DNA from: Pedosphaera sp.
Lineage (GTDB): Bacteria; Verrucomicrobiota; Verrucomicrobiia; Limisphaerales; F1-12-MAGs170
NCBI GenBank assembly: GCA_009695275.1
Contig: SIBF01000015.1
Location: forward strand, 1-40,442
Direction of reading: 5' to 3'
DNA length: 40,442 nucleotides
Part shown: positions 26,778 through 33,656 of the stretch, one piece after another
Position numbering within the stretch: position 1 is the stretch's first letter
How the letters are laid out: each line of letters starts with the position of its first letter
Program-made: the position numbers and the translations under genes
The notes under the pieces: model-generated
Told to the model about the DNA's origin: nothing
Database searches by the model: none
Seen by the model: only the letters and a program-made list of their open reading frames with translations

Positions 26778-27197
26778 ATGAAGACGTACAAAGTATTCGC
26801 ACGAGGTAACGAGACTGTGGCGGTCAAGCAAGGATGGTCATGGCCGGCATTCTTTCTACAGTGGATCTGGGCTTTCTCGAGGAAGCTCGCCGTGATTGGA
26901 GGCATCACGCTGGCAGTGAACATCGTCGTGTTGGTGATACCAGTCAAGAATCTGAATAACCCCTACCTCGTCATTGCAGGAGTGATATTTGGCTTGAAGG
27001 GCAACAAATGGCGAGAGGCAAGCCTGTTGAAGAGCGGGTTCTCCGATAAGGGGACGGTTCAAGCGAATAACCCGGCCGAGGCTGAGTCCAATTTCAAGTC
27101 TTCGTCTCAAGGCTTTCCATTCATCCAAGGCCAAACCGAAGTGGCAGGTAGCCGAGCTCCGAACACACCAGAGCAAAGGCCTGGGCAGTTTCGTTAA
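26778..27197 (+). CDS. DUF2628-like small membrane protein
   Basis: A 139-residue protein whose start at 26778 gives MKTYKVFARGNETVAVKQGW, then SWPAFFLQWIWAFSRKL and two hydrophobic segments (AVIGGITLAVNIVVLVIPV and LVIAGVIFGLKGNKWREASL). This is the DUF2628 arrangement: a short polar head, a WSWPAFF membrane entry and a GNKWRE loop. The polar tail of about 50 residues is variable. It is the first of a co-oriented series of small membrane proteins with GYF_2- and TM2-like modules. DUF2628 proteins have no established function. Confidence 0.72.
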   Translation: MKTYKVFARGNETVAVKQGWSWPAFFLQWIWAFSRKLAVIGGITLAVNIVVLVIPVKNLNNPYLVIAGVIFGLKGNKWREASLLKSGFSDKGTVQANNPAEAESNFKSSSQGFPFIQGQTEVAGSRAPNTPEQRPGQFR

Positions 27198-27212
27198 CAC
27201 GTGAGGTGCCAA

Positions 27213-28022
27213 ATGGACCGATATTGCTACATTGATGACCAGGGCAACATCAGCGATGCGCTGCCTATTGAGGCGCTTCGTAAGATCACCTTGCCCCCAC
27301 AGACCAAGGTGCTACCCGAAGGCGGAAGGAAGTGGATCACGTTTACTGAGGCATTAGAGGGTCAGTCAGCGATTGTCATCCCGGCAGCACCGGTTGATCC
27401 TCAAGCGGCATCGCAATCCTCCGTGTCAAGACCAGCATCGCCCAACCTCACCACCGATGACAAACTGCTGCTGGACCGCTACACCAAGCGTTGTGCAACA
27501 AGAGATCGGATAGCTCCGAATCAGAAATTCCGAAACATGGTGTGCGGCATCATCTCTGCGATTGGACTCCTGATCCTGATCGGCAGTTTGGCTGGCGGTG
27601 AGGATGCGGTAAGGAAGTCGCTTGGCGAACAGAATTCGGGGGAAGCCGGACGTGCCATGGGAATGTTGCCCGGCAGCGACGAGGCGAAGCGGTTAGCGGA
27701 GCAGGCAGCCGACATCACAGGCCTGACTAAGCACGAGTATCAAAGCAACTTGGGAATGGCAGCGGGTTTGATCGTCTTCGGTGGTCTGCTCTGGTGGCGT
27801 TGGAAATCCCTCTGGGAGGCGTGGCCGTTCATGAGGGCGAAGGCTTGGACCGGAGCCGTCTTCTTTCTACTGGGTTTGATGACGACTGTTACTGAGGCAG
27901 GAAGAGGCGATAATGGAAGCATCGGAGGAGCGGTTATATTCATCGGGATCGGCGTGTGGCTGTTCACGTCCGGCATCGCCAAGACCAAATCAATCATAGG
28001 TCACCTAACCGCACCTTTGTAG
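27213..28022 (+). CDS. GYF_2-like domain membrane protein
   Basis: A 269-residue protein. I chose the ATG at 27213 because a second gene at 29062 starts the same way (MNRYHYIDEEGNISDPLP against MDRYCYIDDQGNISDALP). The first 50 residues match the GYF_2/DUF4339 pattern of a Tyr-rich opening, an LP..AL strand and a KWITF ending. A linker follows, then three or four membrane helices (ISAIGLLILIGSLAGG, AAGLIVFGGLLWWRW, VFFLLGLMTTVTE, GGAVIFIGIGVWLFTSGIA). GYF_2 modules usually bind proline-rich partners or act as regulatory heads of membrane proteins. The specific role is unknown. Confidence 0.7.
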   Translation: MDRYCYIDDQGNISDALPIEALRKITLPPQTKVLPEGGRKWITFTEALEGQSAIVIPAAPVDPQAASQSSVSRPASPNLTTDDKLLLDRYTKRCATRDRIAPNQKFRNMVCGIISAIGLLILIGSLAGGEDAVRKSLGEQNSGEAGRAMGMLPGSDEAKRLAEQAADITGLTKHEYQSNLGMAAGLIVFGGLLWWRWKSLWEAWPFMRAKAWTGAVFFLLGLMTTVTEAGRGDNGSIGGAVIFIGIGVWLFTSGIAKTKSIIGHLTAPL

Positions 28023-28046
28023 CAGTACCGGGAAAGCGGACATTGG

Positions 28047-28157
28047 TAGCCTCATCACTTGGTTCCCACGACCAAAGTAGCCGTGGGTGGTGTGGGTCGT
28101 GTCGGATGTCTTGAAGTAATAACCGAGCATCCGTCCGGTCCTGTCGAAAATTTGGAT
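28047..28157 (-). pseudogene. Degenerate copy of the 61-residue FDRTGRMLG protein
   Basis: On the minus strand this reads IQIFDRTGRMLGYYFKTSD, then TTHTTHGYFGRGNQVMRL. It is almost the C-terminal two thirds of the intact 61-residue protein at 29820-30005. A TAA stands immediately before the homology and no start codon fits, so only a remnant is left. Unlike the intact copy it has no resolvase beside it. Confidence 0.7.
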
Positions 28158-28194
28158 TTATGTTCTCAAGTGCCAGAAGCGCTTTATTAACATC

Positions 28195-28350
28195 GTGGCC
28201 ACACTGGCTTTTAGCACTTTCTTTTATGCGGTCTCTCCCGATTTACTTGGAAATGGATACAGAATCGGCTTCGCGTTAGTGAGTCTGATGGGATTTTGGT
28301 TTGTAATGTCAATCATCCTGCGTTATTTAGCAAAAAAGCAAACCTATTAA
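28195..28350 (+). CDS. Possible small membrane protein (two helices)
   Basis: A 51-residue frame from an in-frame GTG: VATLAFSTFFYAVSP, a GNGYR turn, then FALVSLMGFWFVMSIILRYL and a basic tail KKQTY. Two hydrophobic helices with a short polar turn look like a genuine small membrane protein. The frame stays open upstream into the degenerate FDRTGRMLG remnant, so the true N-terminus may have been lost. It is co-oriented with the other small membrane genes. Confidence 0.4.
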   Translation: MATLAFSTFFYAVSPDLLGNGYRIGFALVSLMGFWFVMSIILRYLAKKQTY

Positions 28351-28395
28351 GGAATTGAATGCCGAGTAGGTTCAGAGTAATGAAGACAAACGCCT

Positions 28396-29010
28396 ATGAC
28401 AACTGAAGCTAACGCGGGCAAGTCAGGTTTCTACCCGACGTTTTTCTTGTGCCTTTTTCTGGGGGTGTTTGGTGTCCATAGGTTTTACAACAGGAAATTG
28501 GGCACGGGCGTCCTCCAGCTTGTGACATTTGGGGGATTGGGATTCTGGGTGCTTGTTGATCTACTCATGGTTCTTCTGGGGAAGTTCAAAGACAAGGGCG
28601 GCGTGCCCATCATAAACGTAAATCCGAAAATGTCGTGGATGGTTGTGGCAGTCGTTATCATCATCGGCGTTGCTTCTGGAAGTTCGGAAAAAGGAACGAC
28701 AAATGATAGTAGCAGTTCCCAGTCAATCAGTTCACACGGTAACAGCTCCACGTCTGTTTCGGCGTCAGATGTAGCCGGGCGATGGGTTGGAGAGTACCAA
28801 GGGCTGACTGCCATGGACATTACGCTTTTTCCGAACGGCTCCTACGTATCGTCTTCCGGTGACTTTGCCGGTGGTCAAGTTTCGTCAGGTAGTTGGCGTT
28901 TAAGCGGTAATCGTGTGACGGTCCAACTGAGCGACGGCTCACCGTTATCCTTTACATACAGTGGCGGGAGATTGGTGGCAGGTAATGGTCGGCCGTTGAA
29001 CCGACGTTGA
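28396..29010 (+). CDS. TM2-domain protein with extracytoplasmic beta domain
   Basis: A 204-residue protein. Residues 10-70 form a TM2 domain, two helices linked by a conserved turn (CLFLGVFGVHRFYNRKLGTG and GLGFWVLVDLLMVLLGKF). A third helix (MVVAVVIIIGVASG) leads into a Ser/Thr-rich linker. The last 75 residues (VAGRWVGEYQGLTAMDITLF, GSYVSSSGDFAGG, SGSWRLSGNRVTV) look like a small beta-barrel. A similar module ends the gene at 29278-29745 (GSYVLMFGESGSKHTGTWKV), so these neighbours share parts. The function is unknown. Confidence 0.72.
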   Translation: MTTEANAGKSGFYPTFFLCLFLGVFGVHRFYNRKLGTGVLQLVTFGGLGFWVLVDLLMVLLGKFKDKGGVPIINVNPKMSWMVVAVVIIIGVASGSSEKGTTNDSSSSQSISSHGNSSTSVSASDVAGRWVGEYQGLTAMDITLFPNGSYVSSSGDFAGGQVSSGSWRLSGNRVTVQLSDGSPLSFTYSGGRLVAGNGRPLNRR

Positions 29011-29061
29011 TCGTGCATGACCCCGTGACATGCACGGAACAACTGAACTGTGGAAATCAAA

Positions 29062-29241
29062 ATGAACCGATACCACTACATTGACGAGGAAGGAAACATC
29101 AGCGACCCGCTGCCTTTGGCGGCACTTCAACAAATTCGCCTGCATCCCTCAACCAAAGTCATGCTGGAGGGCACAAACACCTGGACCACTCTTGGGCAGG
29201 TATCGCAGAAAGGTCCGGTTGTTTTTCCTGCTCCTCCCTAG
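29062..29241 (+). CDS. GYF_2-like head, 5' part of a gene interrupted by an in-frame TAG
   Basis: This 59-residue frame (MNRYHYIDEEGNISDPLPLA, then LHPSTKVMLEGTNTWTTLGQ) is a GYF_2-like head closely matching the start of the protein at 27213. It ends at a TAG (29239-29241) in the middle of a proline-rich linker. The same frame then continues without another stop through a proline/serine linker and the membrane protein at 29278-29745. The two pieces probably form one original gene split by a nonsense mutation. Expression as two proteins or stop readthrough is possible but unproven. Confidence 0.6.
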   Translation: MNRYHYIDEEGNISDPLPLAALQQIRLHPSTKVMLEGTNTWTTLGQVSQKGPVVFPAPP

Positions 29242-29277
29242 GCATCCCCCCGTCCCCCTTCACTCCCATCAAATCCG

Positions 29278-29745
29278 ATGCCGCCATCTTTTGCTGCCGC
29301 GGTGGGTTCCTCGTCAACCAACAAATTACCCAAGGCTGTAAAAACCGGTTGTCTCGGATGTTTGGCGATCATTGTAATTGCAATTATCTTGGGAATCGTT
29401 GGTGCTATTATTGATAGTATGAAATCCACCGAAACGATTGCCAAAACTCAGCCCCCATTAGCAACCGATCCTGATGAGGCTTCTCGGAAACAATACGCAG
29501 GCGTTTATGCTACGATTTCCGGCCCGGTCACATTCGCAGGAGGATTAGGACTTTTCCAGAGCGGAAGCTACGTTCTTATGTTCGGAGAAAGTGGCAGCAA
29601 GCACACTGGGACTTGGAAAGTTGAAGGAGAAACCATACGATTGAAGGGCGAAGCATCGGGCGACACAGTATTGAAAATACTGGATTCTGATCGGTTGCTT
29701 TACGAGAAGAACGGGATTGAGGTTGTCTGGCGGTTGCGAGAATAA
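29278..29745 (+). CDS. Membrane-anchored beta-domain protein, 3' part of the same interrupted gene
   Basis: A 155-residue frame, in the same reading frame as the GYF_2-like head upstream. One transmembrane helix (CLAIIVIAIILGIVGAIID) is followed by a linker and a beta-rich domain (YAGVYATISGPVTFAGGLGL, GSYVLMF, HTGTWKVEGETIRLKG, NGIEVVWRL) similar to the end of the TM2 protein at 28396. The ATG at 29278 lies in the linker and has no obvious ribosome-binding site. It may be an internal start only made necessary by the upstream TAG. A terminator-like hairpin follows 43 bases after the stop. Confidence 0.65.
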   Translation: MPPSFAAAVGSSSTNKLPKAVKTGCLGCLAIIVIAIILGIVGAIIDSMKSTETIAKTQPPLATDPDEASRKQYAGVYATISGPVTFAGGLGLFQSGSYVLMFGESGSKHTGTWKVEGETIRLKGEASGDTVLKILDSDRLLYEKNGIEVVWRLRE

Positions 29746-29788
29746 TTTTAGCAAATCTAACGACATAGCCTGCTCATTATTTCGTTGG

Positions 29789-29822
29789 AAGCCCATCGGC
29801 TCTCGGTAATTGGGCTTTTTCA
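29789..29822 (+). terminator. Intrinsic terminator after the membrane-protein cluster
   Basis: AAGCCCA (29789-29795) pairs with TGGGCTT, followed by a run of five T (29816-29820). It lies between convergent genes, the membrane cluster on the plus strand and the resolvase operon on the minus strand. It may serve both directions, since A-rich sequence precedes the stem only weakly on the other side. Confidence 0.72.
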
Positions 29823-30005
29823 TTTCAACAACCGCATCACCTGATTCCCCCGTCCAAAGAATCCGTGGGTCGTATGAGTCGCGTCGCTTCCCTTGAGATA
29901 AAACCCAAGCATCCGTCCGGTTCTGTCAAAAATCTGAATTTGGGTGGAATTCTCAATCGTCCAGCCAACCACCGAATTGGTTCGGTCAAAAATGTTGGTT
30001 TTCAT
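29820..30005 (-). CDS. 61-residue protein coupled to a serine resolvase
   Basis: A 61-residue protein with an internal duplication: NIFDRTNSVVGW near the start and QIFDRTGRMLGF in the middle. It then continues ATHTTHGFFGRGNQVMRLL. Its ATG overlaps the resolvase stop (ATGA), so both come from one transcript and are translationally coupled. A degenerate copy lies at 28047-28157. The repeated FDRTGRMLG pattern resembles a short beta-hairpin family I cannot name. No function is known; a role with the resolvase is inferred only from coupling. Confidence 0.6.
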   Translation of the reverse strand: MKTNIFDRTNSVVGWTIENSTQIQIFDRTGRMLGFYLKGSDATHTTHGFFGRGNQVMRLLK

Positions 30006-30658
30006 AACCGAGCGAGAATCCGCCTAACTTGGGTGAAGTGCCACCGACCGCCAGAACGAGTTTTGATTCCCTCGGAATTCAGGCGGTTTGCAATCTCGTC
30101 AATGGTCAGGCGGTCGTTCCGAAGATTTTGAATTTTGGAAATGATCTCCGTCTCCCCTTCTTTTTGCCCAAATGGTTTCCGACCCTCACAACGTCCGGTC
30201 TTTTCTTTGGAACGGATTCTGGCGGCTCGGAGTTTTTGAACGATACACGACTTTTCCCACTCGCTGACGACACCGAGAATCTGGCGGATCATCTTCCGGC
30301 TCGGATCGTCCGAATCCACCGTCAAATCAGTGCCACCGTCAGCGGCCACGACTTTCACACCCAATTTTCTAAATTCCGCGAGCAAGGTTTCCGAGACCAC
30401 CAAGTCACGGGCGAGACGGTCGGCTTTCTCAACCAAAACGACTTTGACCCCATCCGCCTTGATGGCGACGAAAAGTTCGGTGAGACCGGGCCGATCAAAA
30501 GCCGCCCCAGAAACTCCCTCGTCTCGGAACTCCGTTACAATCTCCATTCGGTTGCGTCGGGCATAATCCGTCACCGATTGTCGTTGGCGGGGAAATCCGT
30601 CTCCGTCCACTTGGCCCTTGCCGGAAACCCGTAGATAACTGAAAGTTTTCGTTTTCAT
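30002..30658 (-). CDS. Serine resolvase/invertase-type recombinase
   Basis: A 218-residue serine recombinase of resolvase size. The catalytic opening is FSYLRVSGKGQ with the nucleophile at Ser12. GVSGAAFDRPGLTEL and VLVEKADRLARD, with the conserved Arg of the active site, follow. After the catalytic domain comes a short Recombinase-type segment and a helix-turn-helix (RLTIDEIANRLNSEGI, then WHFTQVRRIL). It is far smaller than the integrase at 24620 and may resolve multimers of a circular form or invert a segment. The 61-residue gene downstream overlaps by ATGA. No res site was recognised. Confidence 0.88.
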   Translation of the reverse strand: MKTKTFSYLRVSGKGQVDGDGFPRQRQSVTDYARRNRMEIVTEFRDEGVSGAAFDRPGLTELFVAIKADGVKVVLVEKADRLARDLVVSETLLAEFRKLGVKVVAADGGTDLTVDSDDPSRKMIRQILGVVSEWEKSCIVQKLRAARIRSKEKTGRCEGRKPFGQKEGETEIISKIQNLRNDRLTIDEIANRLNSEGIKTRSGGRWHFTQVRRILARL

Positions 30659-31025
30659 GTGCCTGGAGTCCTACGGGAGAGTGGTCCCGTCAAGCACGAT
30701 TTCTGTAGAATAAGTGCTTAATAATAGGCAACGTGTACAAGTGCAACTGGATCGGTAGAAAAAGTAGTTTTGGTCTGTTTTGGGTGGGGGGGGCAACCAC
30801 CACCGCCCCCACGGAAGACACGTTCGGACCGTCAACACCGTCTGGAATGGTCAGGGGAGGGGCTGGCATCGGTCACGAGGGGAGTTTCCGTTGATGGCGG
30901 TGTGAAGGCACCCCTCGGGAAGTGGATACGTTTAGATGGATTCCGACCGAGGAGGAAAATCTAGGTCGCAATGTAAAAGGGGCGGACCACCTTCAGGTCG
31001 CCGACCAGTTCCTACCGTCACGAAG
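30659..31025. other. Intergenic region, resolvase upstream side
   Basis: No gene is supported in these 367 bases. The region holds a long G-run (gggtggggggggcaaccacc near 30781-30800) and lies upstream of the resolvase start, so it should contain its promoter and possibly a res site. I could not identify clear paired subsites. The open frames here lack family features. Confidence 0.4.
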
Positions 31026-31310
31026 CTAACCGATGGCTCTCCCAACACCCCCCTTGCCCCCTCTGGGGTTCCGCCGGTCGTTATCCTTGGTCAACTCTCG
31101 TTTCCGGCTCTCAACGTCACGATGCTTGGCGACAACCGACTTAAGTCTAGCGATTTTGTCGCGGTATGATTGGAGTTTCTTCTTCAATTCCGTAGCACGA
31201 ACGTCTTCATGCAGATCGTTTGCAGCCGATAGTGTGTCCCCCAGTTGCATTAAAATAAGTTGAACGATCTGAATTAAGTTCTCAGGGTCAAATCCTGTTG
31301 ATGTTTTCAT
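31026..31310 (-). CDS. Small coiled-coil protein, last gene of the rep operon (cut off by a MITE)
   Basis: A 94-residue charged helical protein (NLIQIVQLILMQLGDTLSAA, then VRATELKKKLQSYRDKIARL) with a Lys/Arg/Gly-rich tail. Its ATG sits 2 bases from the TA flank of MITE copy 3. Taking the MITE out places ggagggg 8 bases before the ATG and puts the preceding gene's stop in an ATGA overlap with it. It was therefore the fourth gene of the rep operon and has lost its native ribosome-binding site. The function is unknown. Confidence 0.6.
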   Translation of the reverse strand: MKTSTGFDPENLIQIVQLILMQLGDTLSAANDLHEDVRATELKKKLQSYRDKIARLKSVVAKHRDVESRKRELTKDNDRRNPRGGKGGVGRAIG

Positions 31311-31312
31311 GC

Positions 31313-31443
31313 TATACTGAGCGCGGTCACAAACTGCGCTTTTGGCACCGTGACACTTGAGTTGTCAAGTAGCTCACAATCAATGGGAAGTGACCATTTT
31401 CGCTCGATTTCAAAAAGCGCAATCTATGGCCGCGCAGAGTATA
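31313..31443 (-). mobile_element. 127-bp MITE, copy 3 (inverted), inserted in the rep operon
   Basis: The same element as copies 1 and 2 in the opposite orientation (31315-31441 plus TA on both sides). It shares the ggtcac variant of copy 2. The insertion point is at the very end of the 66-residue gene, between the ribosome-binding site and the start of the 94-residue gene. Confidence 0.87.
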
Positions 31444-31624
31444 GTTCGCCCCTCCGTAATTGTGCCATCAATCGCTCGTGAAGGATTGCGGCGGTCATTA
31501 TGCGGGATATACGACGAAGCTCGTCTTTGCAAAAACGTTCGGGCTGCAAGATGTGGACTCCGATGGGCAATCCGGAAAGATCATCATCGGTATCGCTGAT
31601 CTCCACTTTAGAGGCAGTCTTCAT
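31424..31624 (-). CDS. Small protein, third gene of the rep operon (C-terminus altered by MITE)
   Basis: A 66-residue protein starting MKTASKVEISDTDDDLSGLP and continuing RFCKDELRRISRIMTAAILH. Its ATG overlaps the stop of the upstream gene (ATGA). The last five residues and the stop come from the MITE. Without it the frame would end RRGELA at a TGA overlapping the next gene's ATG. No family is recognised; small size and operon position suggest a replication or copy-control accessory. Confidence 0.55.
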   Translation of the reverse strand: MKTASKVEISDTDDDLSGLPIGVHILQPERFCKDELRRISRIMTAAILHERLMAQLRRGELYSARP

Positions 31625-31836
31625 GGCCGGTCCTTTTTGATGCTTTTTAATGCGGCCCTTTTCAATTCTTGAAACTGAGCTGCATTCTGAGTCTCCCTCC
31701 GCTCCATTTGCTTAATATGAGCAGAGTGGCGTTCGTTTCTTATCTGTTGCAGTTCCTCGTCAGATGGAAAGCCGATGAAGACCGGCGTTTCAGGATCGAG
31801 TGCTTTGAGCTCGTTAAAAAGTTCAGTCATTGTCAT
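31621..31836 (-). CDS. Small charged protein, second gene of the rep operon
   Basis: A 71-residue protein (MTMTELFNELKALDPETPVF, then SDEELQQIRNERHSAHIKQM) with a short N-terminal strand and a long charged helix. It overlaps the Rep-like gene by ATGA on one side and the 66-residue gene by ATGA on the other, so the operon is tightly coupled. No domain is recognised. It could be a replication accessory or transcriptional modulator, inferred only from position. Confidence 0.55.
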   Translation of the reverse strand: MTMTELFNELKALDPETPVFIGFPSDEELQQIRNERHSAHIKQMERRETQNAAQFQELKRAALKSIKKDRP

Positions 31837-32333
31837 TTTTTTCCTTTCTTCAAATCTAAGGTCAATTGCCGTGAATAATACGGCTTCTCCAATTCGGGGT
31901 TTCTAACGGTAATTTTTGTCACATATCTTAAACCAAGACGGACTCCCTCTTCGTCCTTCGATTCGTTATTGAACGGTTCAACCTTCACAAATATCCCAAT
32001 GGGTTTAGCCACATTGCGGCAGTGATTGCAGATTTCTTCTGGCGTCCACTGCGGAACGTGAGCAATGACAAAATGATTGTGAATGTCACCTTTACTTGAG
32101 GACTCTAACCTCCACCAATATCCAAGACGAGTGATCCCCAATCTGGTTGTCAGTTCGGAAAAGAACTTGTTCACCATCTGGTTTCTATTCGGTGATAAAA
32201 AAGAACACCTATTTTTTGCAGATTTGAAAGTTAAGCCACCGAAAACAGACCACTCCGGGACGAGCTCCAAATGATACAAATCGGGAATGTTTGTCTTGGA
32301 ATACCGAAGTAACTGTTGATCTGTAAGATTCAT
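31833..32333 (-). CDS. HUH-type replication initiator (Rep-like)
   Basis: A 166-residue protein with the three motifs of HUH rolling-circle initiators. Motif I is an FGGLTF strand. Motif II is KGDIHNHFVIAH, where His-x-His would bind the metal. Motif III is LRYVTKI with the candidate nucleophilic Tyr and the following Lys. HUH Reps nick one strand and stay covalently attached to start replication of small plasmids or single-stranded phages. It is short but in range for such Reps. It heads an operon of four coupled small genes, so the element was probably once a self-replicating circle. No search was run; similarity is judged by motif. Confidence 0.58.
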   Translation of the reverse strand: MNLTDQQLLRYSKTNIPDLYHLELVPEWSVFGGLTFKSAKNRCSFLSPNRNQMVNKFFSELTTRLGITRLGYWWRLESSSKGDIHNHFVIAHVPQWTPEEICNHCRNVAKPIGIFVKVEPFNNESKDEEGVRLGLRYVTKITVRNPELEKPYYSRQLTLDLKKGKK

Positions 32334-32741
32334 TTGGATTTTTACTCAGGAATGAATTTGGGCAAAGGTATTCATTCGAGATAATCCATGATACATAGTG
32401 TCAAAAAAATTAAAAATAGCAGTCGGAGAACTGCTGTGTCTGTAAAGCATTCATTATCAATGTGCTAAACTTGAAATAAAATTAATCGCAACTGAAAGAA
32501 AATTGCTTTTTCAAATTACGAAGACAGGAAACAGGAATCCGTGACAGCCTTTGAGTTCCTCCACGTTGAGCACGCTGACTCAGTCATGGGTGGATGCTGG
32601 TGGAAAACGGACAAAAGCTAATGATAACGCCTCAAAACAATTGGCGAAGCACAACCTGAAGACCTTGAAATCCTGTCTCTGACCGAAGATAAAAACAATT
32701 ACCAACAAAGTTTAGCCATGATCGTATAATTTAAGAAAGAA
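32334..32741. other. AT-rich region upstream of the rep operon (candidate promoter/origin)
   Basis: This is 408 AT-rich bases without a supported gene. It contains the hairpin AGCAGT-cggaga-ACTGCT at 32418-32435 and further short A/T tracts. As the upstream side of a Rep-like operon it should hold its promoter, and a nick site for the Rep could lie here. No iterons were recognised. Confidence 0.4.
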
Positions 32742-32763
32742 AAGGGGGACGCAAGTCCCCCTT
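32742..32763 (-). terminator. Intrinsic terminator of the DUF3102-like gene
   Basis: AAGGGGGAC and GTCCCCCTT form a perfect 9-bp stem around a 4-base loop. On the minus strand a TTTTCTTTC tract follows, 9 bases after the stop of the gene ending at 32772. Confidence 0.8.
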
Positions 32764-32771
32764 CTGAATGA

Positions 32772-33656
32772 TTAAGCCGCTACTGAAGCCGTCTTTGGAT
32801 CCTCAAGAGAGATAGGTTCTGCTCTTAACTCCTCGTTGATAAGAAAAGTGCGTTTTCTTGTTTCATTACTATACCATCTAAGAAACGGAGTAAGTTTATG
32901 ATAAAGATCATCGATCCCGGCTTGAGACAACGGTGTCACGGAGCCTTTTATTAAATCTCTTGCTAATAAATTACCATTGTCTGCGAATTGGAATTCTATG
33001 TCAGACAATTTCTTGTATTTGATGTCTGAAGTGCAAGGTTTTAATACTAATACCAACTCGGGCAAGACTCTATACGGTTGTTTTAGTTTTGGCTTCACCT
33101 GCTTTGACCTTTTGACAGGAGTTGGAAGCAAACTGGGGACGGTAGGCTCATCCTCGACTTTGGGAATTGCCACTTGAGGGTATAGATATACTTGACCTTC
33201 GATTGTGTTATCAACGGTATCATTTAATTCCTTTATCACACCTAAACGAATATAGGCGGATCGTAGAGATTGAATGCTACTATCCAACTCGTCTTTAGCG
33301 TTGAATAGTTTCATGTAGCGGGTTGCTGTTTTGTAGCACATAAGGTGTGACAAATGAGTTTCTACGAACTTGGTAAACAATCCGTTGTTAAGAGTGCGTC
33401 TACATTTTACTAGGTAATCACCGCAAAGTAGAGCTGATTCCAAAGCCTTCTTCTTCCAATGAGCGGTTTCAAGGTCGGCGGTGTTAGCATTAGCGTGGTG
33501 CGTTTTAATCTGTTGAATCCAATCCATTATTTCTAAAGTTACAATTTCCGGTGTTGGACTTGTTGGAGTAACACTGGACACTGTGTCCAGTATGCCGATA
33601 GGATCGTTTTGCTTGTCCTTCTGACACGGGCGGATGACATTGATTTGTTTTTTCAT
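32772..33656 (-). CDS. DUF3102-like plasmid/element protein
   Basis: A 294-residue protein. Residues of about 60-120 read KALESALLCGDYLVKCRRTL, then GLFTKFVETHLSHLM and YKTATRYMKLF. This is the pattern of DUF3102-type proteins of plasmids and integrative elements, with a helical region and an SxxTAxRYM-like helix that suggests DNA binding. The middle is basic and proline-rich (TPVKRSKQVKPKLKQPYR). A clean terminator follows. Base composition is clearly AT-rich compared with the host. It may take part in maintenance or regulation of the element; this is inference. Confidence 0.62.
   Translation of the reverse strand: MKKQINVIRPCQKDKQNDPIGILDTVSSVTPTSPTPEIVTLEIMDWIQQIKTHHANANTADLETAHWKKKALESALLCGDYLVKCRRTLNNGLFTKFVETHLSHLMCYKTATRYMKLFNAKDELDSSIQSLRSAYIRLGVIKELNDTVDNTIEGQVYLYPQVAIPKVEDEPTVPSLLPTPVKRSKQVKPKLKQPYRVLPELVLVLKPCTSDIKYKKLSDIEFQFADNGNLLARDLIKGSVTPLSQAGIDDLYHKLTPFLRWYSNETRKRTFLINEELRAEPISLEDPKTASVAA

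Noticed and set aside
29239-29241. TAG as a recoded (readthrough or pyrrolysine) codon
   Set aside because: Nothing else points to amber recoding and the stop falls in a low-constraint linker; a nonsense mutation is simpler.
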